Source of the DNA: Parelaphostrongylus tenuis
Lineage: Eukaryota > Nematoda > Chromadorea > Rhabditida > Metastrongylidae
NCBI GenBank assembly: GCA_019055375.1
Contig: JAHQIW010000843.1
Location: forward strand, 45,906 to 109,905
Direction of reading: 5' to 3'
DNA: 64,000 nt
Shown: positions 1 through 11,279 of the stretch, piece by piece
Position numbering within the stretch: position 1 is the first letter of the stretch
Layout: every line of letters starts with the position of its first letter
The notes under the pieces: generated by a model
What the model was told of the DNA's origin: nothing
Database searches by the model: none
The model's input: only the letters and a program-made list of their open reading frames with translations
Translations under genes and position numbers: made by a program

Positions 1-300
1 AGCGCATGTGGCGCAGTGGTTGGGATGCTCTGCATCGCATCACGAGGTCGATGTCTCGATCTCGCGCTTATGGCTCATCAAGTCATCCATCCCCTCCGCG
101 GTCGGTAAATTGGTACTAGACTGGTCTCAGGCTTGCCTAGGAGAATAAGCAGTACTGACTCGGTTCAGCGGGAGGTCACCGCGAGTCATTGTAAAGGCCA
201 GATATGTATTCAGTCACCTCAGACGAAGTTAGATTCAAGACGGATGCATGGTGCATCCTCAGGGATTGATCAACGCCGAGAGCTTTATCCTTTTATCCTT
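1..300 (+). mobile_element. tRNA-derived SINE, copy A (5' end at window edge)
   Basis: About 300-bp element that recurs at 4258, 24630, 39545 (minus), 52124, 52875 (minus) and 63218. It begins with a tRNA-like head: box A TGGCGCAGTGGTT followed by a box B-like TCGATCTC stretch. The tRNA-unrelated body contains GGTCGGTAAATTGGTAC, and the 3' end is a short TTTATCC repeat. The internal RNA polymerase III promoter and A/T-rich simple 3' end are what is expected of a SINE moved by a LINE. This copy is diverged from the consensus formed by copies B, E and F. Confidence 0.85.
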
Positions 301-489
301 TGATTGTTCTCTTATCATTCACTATGTACATCTTTCTGATGTAACATAAACAAGTTACGCTCAGGTAGGTGGCTCATTGAACAAGATTTGGTTGATTAAC
401 CTTTATTTCCCACTACTCATCTATTCATACTGTCATACATTTCGTGAACGTAAATGTTCGATAGGAGGTACTTGTTAATTATGAGGCGA
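301..489. other. Unassigned A/T-rich spacer
   Basis: No coding frame or repeat recognised between SINE copy A and the foldback element. Confidence 0.4.
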
Positions 490-1262
490 CAAATGAAAAA
501 CCGATTTCATTAGCTGAACAGGAACTTTTCAGTGGAGTGTTGGTGATCATTTGAAAAGCTTATAGTTTTGGCTAGAGCTCCACGTGGCCTGTCCTCGGAA
601 AACTTTTTTATGTTCTTACAGGAGGAAATTCCTTGCGTTCCGGACGCGCAAATTTCTCGCCGGACAGTGCTCTCTCTCTTTGGACTACTACTAATCATTC
701 GATAGCCTTTGTTTCCTAATTCCAACGATGTGCTATTTTCTGGAAACACCGTTTCTCTGCAATACAAAGAAAATAACTCGAATTCACATCGCGAGCACAG
801 GTGTCTTTGACCAAAACACGTGCCAGTGGATGAGGCGGCCATGCCGCTGACGCTATGTCGTAAGACTGGTCCAAGATCCATCGATCAGCGTTTCGGCGCA
901 TGTGGTCGCTTCATTCACCGGCACATGAATTGACCAAAGACACCTTGGTCGCACTTGGTAATTCGAGTTATTTTCTCTGCTGACGTTGCAGATAAACGGT
1001 CTTTCCAGAATATAAGCACAGCATTGGAATCAGCAAACATTACGCTATCGAATGATCACTAATAGTCCAAAGAAAGAGCTCTATCCGGCGAGAAATTTGC
1101 GCGTCTGAGACCTAGCTTAGTGTGAATCTTACAGTTTAATAAAGGAGTCTTATCGAAAACCGGCGACGTGAATTTGTAGCGGGAAATCTGAGCTTTCGAA
1201 TTATTACTAGCGCTGGCATGGAAAACTCCTGTCCAGCGAATGAGATCGGTTTTTTCACTTGT
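490..1262. mobile_element. Foldback/MITE element A (about 770 bp)
   Basis: The left end (AAACCGATTTCATTAGCTGA onward) and the right end (up to GCGAATGAGATCGGTTT) are diverged inverted copies about 90-100 bp long. The same arms recur at 4219-5375, 31895-32727, 61612-62372 and, as a left arm only, 63880-64000. No transposase frame is present, so this is a non-autonomous foldback DNA element. Confidence 0.75.
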
Positions 1263-1395
1263 GTGCCAGGCTATTGAAACACGACGATAATGTGGAACTT
1301 TTATCTGGTTAGCGTCGCGGTGCTCTTGTTCTTTTCTTAGACTAAGGCTTAGCTCCTAATGAACAATTACCCAATAAGATGAATGATTTAATAGG

Positions 1396-1780
1396 TTGGG
1401 GGAAAAGTTCTGAGAAAATTCTTGTAACTTTTCTGAGTGTCGGCCATTTTTTGTGTTTTTGGGCCATTTGAAAGCCCGTCTTCTCCCGCGTTGATTGGTA
1501 TATGATTTATCTACTTATTTTAACATGGAGTTAACCAGCGAGCAAATTAGGTTGCTAATGATGCACGAATGGCTCTTGGATTCAAATGCAACGGTGGCAA
1601 GTGGACGCATCAATCTGGCTTGGGGAGAAGACACAGTTGGCAAAAGTACGGTGTACAGGTGATTCAACAAGTTTGGCGAAGGTGAAAGAAGTACTTTGAC
1701 TATTAGTTTTGTCTTTGTTCGGGTGTAATAGATGCATAAATAAATGCTTTACAAGCATTTTCTCAGAACTTTTCTCCCAA
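1396..1780 (+). mobile_element. Internally deleted mariner with transposase N-terminal remnant
   Basis: The ends are near-perfect terminal inverted repeats of about 25 bp (TTGGGGGAAAAGTTCTGAGA on the left; its near complement ends at 1780). Inside, from about 1525, a frame reads like the first helix-turn-helix of mariner transposases (starting MELTSEQIRLLMMHEW). It reaches a TGA where the family has Trp before the FNKFGEGE segment. The catalytic domain is absent, so the copy is a non-autonomous relic. Confidence 0.8.
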
Positions 1781-3070
1781 GCAAAGCGTGTGACTCAGTG
1801 ATTGGAGCTTGCCTTCGACGCAAGTGGTCATTTACTCAGTCCTATTTCCGAGGTAACGTAAACCAACCATATGGGACATACATATAGCTGCTATACTTAT
1901 CGGGAAGGATAGAAAGATCGGCGCAGTACTTTGACGAGCTTCCGGAAGTGGCTGTACTGGGTAAATAGTCATTCAGTTACTTCACAAAGTGAAGTTAGAG
2001 TTGAAATTGGTAATGCGGTTCCATGAGAAAAAAGGATGATAAGCTCCTTAAACGGTCCAAATCAAAATAAAGTCGTACGGCTACCTCAAAAGAACAAATT
2101 GGTTGAACCGGTTCCGGGATCGTCTTCTCAGGCTCTCAGATACGAGATTTCTCACTGAACCTCGCAAAGAAAATTAAACTATTTCATAAAATTTTTCCTA
2201 CATTTTTTCTACAATACAAGTACCGATTTTATCAGCAACCAACCTCGACGGTTTTGCTCTGGTAAGAACTGTTCACAGAGTCAATACCCCATATCAGAGA
2301 AAGAGGGATGGTAAACAGCTGTTCCGATGGTACAGTGGCTAGCGTACGTCTTTCAAAAGGGTGAAGCGTGCGGGTTCAGCTCTCGCGCACGTCCGAGAGT
2401 TTTGCATATCTCGACATTATGGGAAAAAGGATAGTTCGTGAGATTGTGTGGTTATTTCACATTAACAAAACGGTTCAAGGAGCTTCAGAATGGTATAAGA
2501 ACTCATATTCCCGCCTCCAGTCGTGGTCATTGAAAATTTTCATTTCTATGAAGAACGAATAACCATGTATCAAAAGACCTGGAAATCGACAACAATAAAA
2601 ACCAAATTATATAACGAAACAATGACTGCAAATATACGCCGTTCAAATTCATGAACGTTGGAGGTAACGCTAATTGAATGAATGAATCAAGCAGCTACAA
2701 AGATAACTTAGGAAAAATGAGCGATGAAACAAAATCATATAATGAATTACTATTTGATAAAATAGATCAGGTTACAATGGCTCCACTTTTGAGCATGACA
2801 TCGAGCACTTGTCTCATATGTACCTCTACATGATCTTGGAAGCAGTTATAGTTTTTCGGCGAGATCTGAAATGCAGATGAGAGTTGAAACTTCGTGGAAA
2901 AATCTGTAATACATCAAAATATGTATTTTTTACCATGTCATAGCAAAAGTAGATGTATATTACTTGAGATAAAATCGAGGGAACAAAGCAATTATCCAAG
3001 ACCGCTACATTCTAGAACGTCGACTGTTCATAACACAAAGATGTTATCTCATACCTTCGTCGTCTTACTC
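1781..3070. other. Non-coding stretch, one tRNA-like relic
   Basis: Apart from the tRNA-like element at 2325-2405, no gene, clear repeat or RNA was recognised. The short open frames at 2368-2562 and 2894-3085 have no recognisable protein similarity. Confidence 0.4.
2325..2405 (+). repeat. tRNA-like element relic
   Basis: Contains a box A-like GGTACAGTGGCTAGCGTACG and a box B-like GGGTTCAGCTCTCG about 40 bp later. It is followed by the TTTTGCATATC tail shared with other tRNA-like relics in this window (for example 51835-51935). It cannot be folded into a good cloverleaf by eye, so it is treated as a SINE/MITE relic and not a tRNA gene. Confidence 0.55.
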
Positions 3071-3707
3071 ATTAAAAAGTCCTGAAGTTTATCGTCTACA
3101 ATAGAGGTGATTTCCCAAGACCGACTATCTATTAACCTCAGCATGCTTCAGTAATTCCTAATTTTCTTCTTTAAGCCAAACACGAGGTGGTGTATGATGA
3201 TTGAGGTGACCGATTGGATTGTAGATAACTTGACCTTTTCAGGGTCTGAAGAAGGCGAACTGCCTGAACGTCACCTGCTGAATAAAGAAATTATCTAAGA
3301 CCTCGTGTTCGGCTTGAAGAAGAAAATAGGATTAGAAAGGTCATTTCTAAACCAGACTACCTGAATAGGTACTGAGGTTCACCTATCTGGGTCGTGACTT
3401 AGTTGCCTCACTACGAATTATCGAGAAATGTGGTAACGTTAAACTACTATAATGGTATTGATGTGCTAAGTAGACAATTTTGAGCGTGTGTACACAGGTG
3501 CTGGCTGTTTTTTATATGCTACTGTACGATTGATGATGTAAAAAGGTTGAAAAACAGATTCGGTTCTTTCTGATAATAAAGAAACAAATGAAACTGATTT
3601 CATTCGCTGTACGCAAACTCTTCATAGGAATGTTAGGTATGATTGGAAAGCTTAGACCTCTGGCTACAGCCCCATGTCGCCCCTTTATAAGGTTGCAGCC
3701 TTCATTT
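3071..3707. repeat. Local direct duplication, copy 1
   Basis: The stretch from TTAAAAAGTCCTGAAGTTTA to the end of the GTCGCCCCTTTATAAGG region is repeated almost base for base starting at about 3706, a period of about 635 bp. Copy 1 contains the uninterrupted site ...ACTCTTCATAGGAATG that is split by a SINE in copy 2. Confidence 0.9.
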
Positions 3708-4257
3708 AAAAGTCCTGAAGTTTATCGTCTACAATAGAGGTGATTTCCTAAGACCGACTATCTATTAACCTCAGCATGCTTCAGTAATTCCTAATTTTCT
3801 TCTTTAAGCCAAACACGAGGTGGTGTATGATGATTGAGGTGACCGACTGGATTGTAGATAACTTGACCTTTTCAGGGTCTGAAGAAGGCGAACTGCCTGA
3901 ACGTCACCTGCTGAATAAAGAAATTATCTAAGACCTCGTGTTCGGCTTGAAGAAGAAAATAGGATTAGAAAGGTCATTTCTAAACCAGACTACCTGAATA
4001 GGTACTGAGGTTCATCTATCTGGGTCGTGACTTAGTTGCCTCACTACGAATTATCGAGAAATGTGGTAACGTTAATCTACTATCAATGGAATTGATGTGC
4101 TAAGTAGACAATTTTGAGCGTGTGTACACAGGTGCTGGCTGTTTTTTATATGCTACTGTACGATTGATAATGGAAAAAGGTTGTAAAACAGAAACTGTTC
4201 TTTCGATTATAAAGGAACAAATGAAGAACTGATTTCTTCGTTGTACATAAACTCTTC
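3708..4257. repeat. Local direct duplication, copy 2 (interrupted by SINE copy B)
   Basis: Second copy of the 635-bp unit, only a few per cent diverged from copy 1. It resumes at 4560 after the SINE. It contains a small inverted repeat around CACGAGGTGGTG/AGACCTCGTGTT, also present in copy 1. Confidence 0.9.
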
Positions 4258-5375
4258 GAGCGCATGTGGCGCAGTGGTTAGAGGTGCCCTGCGTCGCACA
4301 CGAGGTCACTGGTTCGATCTCGCGCTCATGGTTCACCAAGCCATCCATCCCTCCGGGGTCGGTAAATTGGTACCAGACAGGTCTCAGACTTGTCTGGGAG
4401 GATAAGCAGCACTGACTCGGTTCAGCGGGAGGCCACCGCGAGTCATTGTAAAGGCCAGATGTGCATTCAAACACCTCAAACGAATTCAAAAATTGAAGTC
4501 GAATGCATGGCGCATCCCTCAGGGATTGATCAACGCCGAGAGCTTTATCCTTTATCCTTTACATAAACTCTTCATAGGAATGTTAGGTATGATTGGAAAG
4601 CTTAGACCTCTGGCTACAGCTCCACGTCGCCGGTTTTCCAAAACACCCCTTCATAAGGTTGTAACCTTCAAAATCATGTTTCATAAGACCACATGTTTTT
4701 TTTTCTGTTATCTCGCTTATACTTCGCTGGACAAGTCTACTTCCTTAGAGTGCCAATACTCAAAATATAGCACATGCTTTAAAGAACTCAAAAATGTGTT
4801 TGCTTTTCAAAAAGCTCTTTTGATCTTTCGATCTCTTTTGGTCTTTAATTTGTGCCTTAAATCTCGCCGGACACAGCTCTTTTTTTAGACTATTATAGAT
4901 CATATGATAGTGTAATGTCTTTTGATTCTAGCGATGCGCCTATTTTCTGGAAACACGGTTTAGCAGGGAGAACATGGTCGAGTTTTATATTTTCGGGGGT
5001 TGTTTACTAGCTATCCGACATGGCGACGGCCGTGACAGGGGGCAGGGCGAGGCGGGATCATCGATATATTGTTATCCGATTGGGAATTTTTCCTCCGCTT
5101 CAAAAGAAACTCCAGATAAAGCGATTGATTAAGATACTACAAAAATTTTTTCTACACACTGATATGCTTTTCGGCTTCCAGCGAATCACATGCGTGATAA
5201 AAATGGAGGCGAAAGGCATATGAAACATAATTTTTGATCGAAATGCTTCAGCGTTATATAAGGACCATTTGAAAACCAGCGACGTGGGGCTGTAGCCTCA
5301 AGTTTCAGCTTTCCAATGGCCACTAACACTCCTATAAAAAATTCCTCTCCAGCGGATAAGATCGGTTTTTCATTT
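4219..5375. mobile_element. Foldback/MITE element B, host of a SINE insertion
   Basis: The left arm (from about 4219, resuming at 4560) and the right arm (about 5260-5375, ending GCGGATAAGATCGGTTTTTC) are inverted copies of the arms of element A. Without the SINE it is about 855 bp. The open frame at 5020-5223 lies inside it and has no recognised product. Confidence 0.75.
4258..4559 (+). mobile_element. tRNA-derived SINE, copy B, with target-site duplication
   Basis: Full-length element, box A TGGCGCAGTGGTTAGAGGT, box B-like GGTTCGATCTC, ending TTTATCCTTTATCCTT. It is flanked by the 14-bp direct repeat TACATAAACTCTTC at 4244-4257 and 4560-4573, the footprint of target-primed retrotransposition. 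The paralogous site in duplication copy 1 (about 3615-3640) is empty. Confidence 0.95.
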
Positions 5376-5448
5376 GTTCCCTTTTAAGCAGAAAGAACCG
5401 CAAAAACAAATGCCTTGTTGCCGTCATTTCCCTGATATGCATCCTTAC

Positions 5449-6683
5449 CATTTGATGAATTTCATCGACAAAGTCAGTCAGTGCTGTGAGATCTGTGAGA
5501 GTCATTTTTTTCCGTCCTAGTGACCGGATCTATAAAACTAAGAAGATGAAGGCAAAATCAAGTGGACATGTTCAACACCAGCCTTTGAATCATTGTTCAC
5601 CTGTAGTAAAAGAGAGGTTAAGGCCGTTATCAGTCTCAACGCTTGCGTATTAGTAACATTTAAGTTCTGATTGCAATGTTTTACTATTTGATTAGCATGT
5701 GAGGTGCACATTCGACGAAGCGCCTCAGGACGTGCACTTATGCTGACCTAAAAAAACATTTACAGTGAAAAAAGTATAAATTAAGGTGCAAAGAATACTT
5801 CGCTCAATTGTGGGAGCAGTTGAGTATTGTAGTCCTGAATTCCACTGAGGTAAATGTTGACTTGCCGATTTACTGTCTCTAGATCGACGACAGTTCTCGC
5901 GTATCGCTCCTAAAAGAAGACCACTAGTACTTCGAACCACATCTTCACCCTAGTATTTTCTGCATACATTGGAATTCAGTGATCACACTATCAAATTTTC
6001 CTAATACTCGCGTAAAACTTCGGGTAACAGTTAAGAACAACAACATACTTGAAACACGGAGGTGTACACATCAGTAAGTATACTCTCCCTTTCAGCCTCA
6101 TTATTAAGCTCTGTTAGGGTTTTCACGAGTTTCTTCTTGATCTCCAGTAGTTTCGACACTTTGACGAGAATCACGAGCATCCGTACAGGAAAGTTTCTGA
6201 CCTTCTCGTCTGAGAAGAAGTATATAAAACTTTCTCGACAAAAATTAATTCGGTAGATCAAATGAAAGACATTATTGTAGGCAAACCAATGAAATAACTT
6301 ACGATTTGCTTCTGTAGACTTCCTTTGCTTCAAGGGATGCGTAACTGGGACTAAAAAATGTGGTGTAATAGGAGAAGAAATGCGCATACAACTATACAAA
6401 TGTAGTAAATTCGTATCCAGAAATGTATGACATTTAGCAGCAAATCAACTCACCAGTCCGAGCTGAGCTTAGTGTTGATAACCTTGCATGATTTTGCTGT
6501 GAAAAGTTAGGCAGCGAAAGAAGTTCCAAGGATCGATCGTACATTACTTTACTGTCTGGCACGAATGCTCGGGGAATCATGTCTTCCTATAACAGGATTC
6601 TACGCTTTCAGCATTTCTCTACAGATGAGTGATTACGATAAACCTTATCAAACACAATGCGATAACCACCACCACCGGTGGGT
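5449..6683 (-). CDS. lin-9: LIN-9 (DREAM/MuvB complex subunit), C-terminal exons only
   Basis: LIN-9 is a nuclear, chromatin-associated subunit of the MuvB core that controls cell-cycle and vulval-fate genes. Seven consecutive minus-strand exons were found: 6644-6683, 6553-6586, 6303-6350, 6049-6209, 5799-5909, 5601-5747, 5449-5516. All have GT/AG borders, and phases agree except at the last one. The first ends a Tudor-like segment (GGYRIVFDK). The fourth carries FPVRMLVILVKVSKLL and KTLTELNNEAE, closely matching the human LIN9 block starting FPVEFLIQVTRLSKIL. The fifth (ERYARTVVDLETVNRQ) and sixth (RRMCTSHANQIVKH, ITALTSLLLQ) continue the same helical domain in order. The last exon fits only if a seven-A run (5505-5511) is really eight. 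The donor at 5448 implies a further 3' exon, not found; the N-terminal DIRP domain and start were also not found. C. elegans lin-9 is, from memory, adjacent to unc-32. Confidence 0.88.
5505..5511 (-). other. Apparent -1 homopolymer indel in lin-9 exon
   Basis: The preceding exon ends in phase 0 (LLLQ), but this exon, with seven A on the coding strand, runs into TGA after four codons. With eight A it reads DGKKMTLTDLTALTDF, in register with the family. Confidence 0.7.
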
Positions 6684-8029
6684 CTGAAATCTTAAATAAT
6701 AACAAAAAAAGGCTGGAAAAAAATCCACGTGGCTACAAAAAGACTGCCAAGAGTTATGGAGAAGGAAGGGGGAAGGGGGAGAGCGCAGTGGTTACTGATG
6801 CGTTATATCAGAAAGCAAGCTCCTAAAAAATGGCGCTTATTCTCTGAATAAAGTGGCACTATAGATACTGTAGAGAGTTTCGTTGATACTTTGAGTAGCC
6901 CCCTCTCGATGCTCTGCCTCCTCGTGGTTGGAAGGTGTTCTGGGTGCCGGACTGCGAGATACAGCGGGGTTCAACCCCCAGTAGTGCTCCCAAGCTGGGA
7001 AGGAGTTCGACGTTTTCACTCGGAAAGCCCAGCTGAGAGTATTCCATACCGGCAATCATTGCCACCCTGGTGCGTGGCGACGACTTGAAGAAGGTCCTGG
7101 CTAAGCTGGCGCAGGGACTCCAGGAAACAAAAAAAAAGTTAAACCAGCAAGCATCCATGAGTTTCCAACAAACTTATACGAATAGTGTTGGATAAAGTAG
7201 ATTTAGTTTCGGAAGAAGGCGAAGTCGCCGAAGCTGTCAGATTGAGATACCAAAGCGCAACTGCTAACCAACCTGGCATCTATAACCCTTCAGGGCCATG
7301 GGCTCAACCATCTGTGTCTCCAACTCACAGCGTGCTGCGTCTAACATGGCGCCTAACCCCTAGCGTGCCATTGTTAGCAGCAACACGTCTCATCAGAAAC
7401 AACACGCTGGGGCCAGAGACGCAGAGGGGTTGGGTCCACGGTCTTGAAAGAGTTTAAATTTACGCATTCCAACTATTTCTGCCGAAATTATTCACATTTA
7501 AAAAATCTTAGCTATTCATAGAAATTTTGTCCATAAAATCTATCCCGGATCACCGTGGTCAAGTGTCGTGATGCGCGGCACGGCCACGTTGAGCCGAGTT
7601 CCACTACCAACTCCCTACGGACGCCTTATGGAGCGCCACGGACGACTATCCTCGAGATTGCAAGAAGACTCGCTCATCTACGAGAATGTTCGAAGCCTTG
7701 CCTTAGCGAGGTTTGTTTGAAGGTTGTTCTCATAAATTATACTAAGGGTTTATTGCGAGGTTAAAAAACACTCGATGATGTGGATCAATCTATATCTACC
7801 AGCCGCGATTCATCGACTGAAAATGGTCGTAACACGATGTCATTGTACGTTGTGCTACCACCACATACTTTTCCCCTCTCTTTATACAAAGTAGAGCAAC
7901 TAGGTGTGGGGCGTGGGCCACTGATGAAGAGGGCGATACCGCCTTGAAATACGTGTAAGAATGGATCTGTCGTAACAACCTCAATAAAGCTTTGAACATT
8001 CTAGGTAGACCATGATGAATATTTAGTAT
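6684..8029. other. Repeat-derived stretch upstream of the known lin-9 exons
   Basis: May be lin-9 intron. A tRNA-like head AGAGCGCAGTGGTTACTGATG lies at about 6779-6800, close to the one at about 54298. The stretch 6880-7160 has a tRNA box B-like GGGGTTCAACCCCC but no fold. The plus frame 7185-7457 is open for 90 codons with no recognised product. No lin-9 exon was recognised here. Confidence 0.4.
7755..7945 (+). repeat. Dispersed repeat shared with 63560-63760
   Basis: Segments such as GGTGTGGGGCGTGGGCCACTG, TTGTGCTACCACCAC and ATCTACCAGCC recur in inverted orientation near the right end of the window. No coding potential was recognised. Confidence 0.7.
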
Positions 8030-8345
8030 TCCTAATGTTTTTGACTGCATTTTTGCAGTGGTACGATGTTTCTAATACACCTAAGAGAATTGAGTGATGA
8101 ACAAAAACACGGCCTCAGACGGGAATCGAACCCGCGTTTCATCCTATCCGGGGACGCGTGCTCTACCACCAAACCACCACCTACGCAAATTTGCGCTACC
8201 ACTCATTCTTCAACATTTCTATGTTAGCTATCAGCCACCAACCTTTAACAGGTGTTTTTGCTCACCTTCCAATTCTCTTAGGTGTATTAGAAACATCGTA
8301 CCACTGCAAAAATGCAGTCAAAAACATTAGAATTTATAAGCATCA
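8030..8345. mobile_element. Foldback element enclosing a tRNA-like sequence
   Basis: The arm at about 8033-8095 (ATGTTTTTGACTGCATTTTT, AATACACCTAAGAGAATTG) is the almost perfect reverse complement of about 8270-8335. Between them, read on the minus strand, is a tRNA-like block ending in box B-like CGGGTTCGATTCCCGTC. A partial inverted relative follows at 8366-8570, with GGTTCGATTTCCGTCTGAG on the plus strand. Confidence 0.8.
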
Positions 8346-8365
8346 CATATCACGTGGCTGTCAGC

Positions 8366-8570
8366 TCAACTGAGTTTATAAAAGGAAATCGCATACCCGA
8401 CCAAATCTGTTAAAGGTTGGTGACTGATAGCTAACATAAAGATGTTGAAGAATGAGTGGTGGCGCAAATTTGCCTCGGTGGAGCAGGGTAGAGCACGCGG
8501 CCGTGGATAGGATGTAACGCGGGTTCGATTTCCGTCTGAGGCCGTGTTTTTACTCACCACTCAATTATCT
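8366..8570 (+). repeat. tRNA-like element, inverted partner of 8030-8345
   Basis: The sequence TGGTGACTGATAGCTAACAT followed by GGTGGAGCAGGGTAGAGCACG and GGGTTCGATTTCCGTCTGAG mirrors the tRNA-like half of the preceding foldback. The anticodon arm is not conserved, so this is not called as a tRNA gene. Confidence 0.65.
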
Positions 8571-10419
8571 TAGGTATATTGAATGATTATTGCGAGGTTA
8601 AGAAACAGACGATGATGTGAAGAGAGAAAATCAAGAGATCTTATAAGGCAAGCAACTAGAACTGCTAAGATTTCTGAGATCTTCACATGTTTCAATTCAT
8701 TCTTTGAGGTTACCGTTGGAAAGTTTTTTGAGCAAGCAGACCTTGTGGCCTCCTGGCAGCAAACCCCGTCTCATATCTTAACTCTTTGCGGACGATGAGG
8801 CTTCTCCTGATTACTTCACTTTCAGTGGTTTTTTTTTTGCTGAATAAAGCTTTCTATCTGGAATTTCAGTAGTCAATCAAAAGCTCAAATCTAGGCGATT
8901 TAAACATTGGTTTTCAACAATAACAAGGTCAGCTTTCATCGTCGAGGTTTGTGTTATCGAATCTATGGATATGGTCTAATGAAAAGCGATCCACAGAATT
9001 TGGGCGAACGAACAAAGCGAGTGTGAAATGCCTCCGATCTTAGTTAGGAGTGGTCACATTTTGCTCGTATCACTTCTCTTGAACGTGTAACGTTGGAAGT
9101 CTAGCATAACTCTCATATGTCTGAGGTCCTGATGGAGCAACTGTTAGCAGGCACTCACCGACAGAGTGGGACGAGGTCAGCCGAGCACATCACCACCATC
9201 TTGATGTCCCAGTATCATCAGAATCTGGCCTACTATCTTTACTACTTGATTATTTTATGTAATTTCATATGAACGACCTGCCCCTCGCCTTCACCTCTCC
9301 ACACGAGAAATGGAAGGCTGAAGGTTCCGTGAGTGCAGGACATGGATCGAACCAAGCACCACGTCACGTTATGTGCGTCGGAATTCACTGCGCCGCCACG
9401 CTCTTTGTTCTCTTCCCTAAAATCTCCTTTTATCATTTCACTCTCTCCATACAAATTCATTATCTTGTCGTTCTACACTGCTCATTATCACGATTTACTC
9501 TGTGAATCACAGCCTTGTGTCGCAGATGCAGTGATAGTAGAAGAGGTGCTTCGGTAGTGGAGCGGCTAGCGTGCGACCTGGAAACGATGAGACGCGTGTT
9601 CAGCCCCCTACTGAGATACGAAGGATTGCATATCACTCAATGTTACTAGATATTTAGTCTTCGAATATTTCACGTTACTTCGCTTTCTGCTCAAGAATTG
9701 CGTCTTGTCAAGGGAATGTCGTTGAATATCAGTCGAGACGAATATGCTTTCAGTGCTGGAGTTTTCCAGAATATGGCGTTCGTTGATAAATTACAATAAA
9801 AGTTCTGGAATAGTGAGTCAGACCAGCATCTTGCTTATCACTTAGCCATTTTGCGGTTCACTTCTTCGATTGAGAATCTCTGATCAGTAGCATTAGTTTT
9901 TGCATGAAAGAAATTGTTTGCACATTTTCCGCGGCACTTCATTCCTATTTTCTTTCACCTTTATGATTTCTAAACCATGAGAATAGTTTACCATTCATTC
10001 GCTATTGTTACGCCAAGAAAATCCTGGAATATGAAAAGAGTACAGACGATCGTTAAGACATGTTCAGACTCTGATTCGCTGAAATCAATCGCAACCCTAG
10101 TGACAGTTGTGCGCAAACCTGCTCACTCAGTTGTTGCCTGGACGGCCCATCCTTACTGGAGGTGCGGGACCCAGCATAGTTTCCGTTCATTTCTCTCTCG
10201 CGCAACTGTCGTGCATGGTGTTGGTCTTCTTCGAACATCGTGGCGTACACGAGACCCATTCCGTGAATGTAGACTCGTTGACGTCTGCGGATGTAGATGG
10301 TTGACGTAAGCCACAAATACAACCATCCATCGCTTAGGTGATCTCCCAAGAGAACACTTGCACTCTCTTCGAGGTCATTCCACTGTTCTTCCCGTCCATC
10401 TGTCATCTGGTCTTCTTCT
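8571..10419. other. Non-coding stretch
   Basis: Holds a copy of the dispersed GCTGAATAAAGCTTT / CTCAAATCT repeat near 8835-8900 and a tRNA-like relic at 9540-9620. Overlapping open frames at 9242-9557 and 9977-10406 occur on both strands with no recognised product. Confidence 0.4.
9540..9620 (+). repeat. tRNA-like element relic
   Basis: Box A-like TCGGTAGTGGAGCGGCTAGCG and box B-like CGTGTTCAGCCCC are spaced like a tRNA gene. They are followed by the ATACGAAGGATTGCATATC tail common to this family. Confidence 0.55.
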
Positions 10420-10960
10420 TATGTCAACGGCTCATCTATGTCTCGCTGTCAATGTGAACAATTCTAAGTTACAAAGGTGGGATAGTTTGTGAAGATTGGA
10501 GCTGCGCAAACCGATTAGACGTTGTAAGTACCGAATGAGGTACGAAGACTTCTTGACGTGGTTGTAGTATCAGCCCGCCTCTCCGCTTCATAGCAGAGCG
10601 CTTTGAGGATTCTCGAACCGAAAAGTTTAGCGCGTAATTTTGGGCTCCCCACTACTTGGTCAGTGGCTCTTCTGAGAGGCCCGAGTGCGGCTCATGCTGC
10701 TCTCATTCTTCTGTCAAGATCCTCGTACTCATGTTGTTCATCATGTTCACTGAACGTCCAACGCACACATACGAGATGATCTCCTCGATCAAAGAACCAT
10801 CCAATTCGATTTGCTTACCTTCGCACCATGGATGATTCGTCATTAGCTCTGTCTTCGTCCTACGCGTAGCCCACTCTTTTTCTCACTTCGTTGAGTTTAT
10901 TGAGTATCGCGTCTGCTTCACTATCACTTTTCAAAAGATGACTATGCGGAAAAGAAGGAA
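10420..10960 (-). pseudogene. RTE-like LINE reverse transcriptase fragment
   Basis: On the minus strand, broken frames give KTELMTNHPWCEG, ELDGSLIEEIISYV, LGRSVNMMNN-like and GGLILQPRQEVF pieces in the order found near the C-terminal part of nematode RTE/CR1-type reverse transcriptases. Several frameshifts and stops; not functional. Confidence 0.6.
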
Positions 10961-11139
10961 ATCAACTCTCCAGTTCGTACGGATCCGTGTGCCCGTAAGT
11001 GGCGTGGAGCCGCATGATCTTGAGCATTAATATGTTTACAGTAACACAGTAAGCGTTCTGTCCACTGATTTAAAATATGCCTGGTAATCATTATTTGAGC
11101 CACGCATGTCAGTGGTCTGTTAATCAGGGCTGACTTATA

Positions 11140-11185
11140 GAAAACGATACACGTGTTTCGATCTTGCGATCTCGTCAGTTTTTTA
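11140..11185 (-). ncRNA. Hammerhead ribozyme motif, left arm
   Basis: On the minus strand the core CTGACGA (11178-11172) is followed by stem II GATC-GCAA-GATC and GAAA, then ACACGTGT and a U-A cleavage dinucleotide. All core bases match, but stem I is weak (an A-rich strand opposite TCGTTTTC), so activity is uncertain. Confidence 0.6.
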
Positions 11186-11279
11186 CCGGACATAGAGTGT
11201 AAATCGTACGTCGTCGCTAACTCTTATTGTGGGGACTGGAGCACCCACAGAGATTAGCAAAAGACGAGAGAGCGCAACT

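Noticed and set aside
5725..5940. Plus-strand VEYCSPEF resembling a LINE reverse transcriptase end, and a minus open frame
   Set aside because: The interval overlaps two good lin-9 exons on the minus strand (5799-5909 and 5601-5747) with matching phases and homology, so the LINE-like words are chance.
7917..7945. CTGATGA in a shared repeat (also 63588 on the minus strand), considered as a hammerhead
   Set aside because: No stem II that pairs next to the core and no GAAA at the right place; stem I does not pair.
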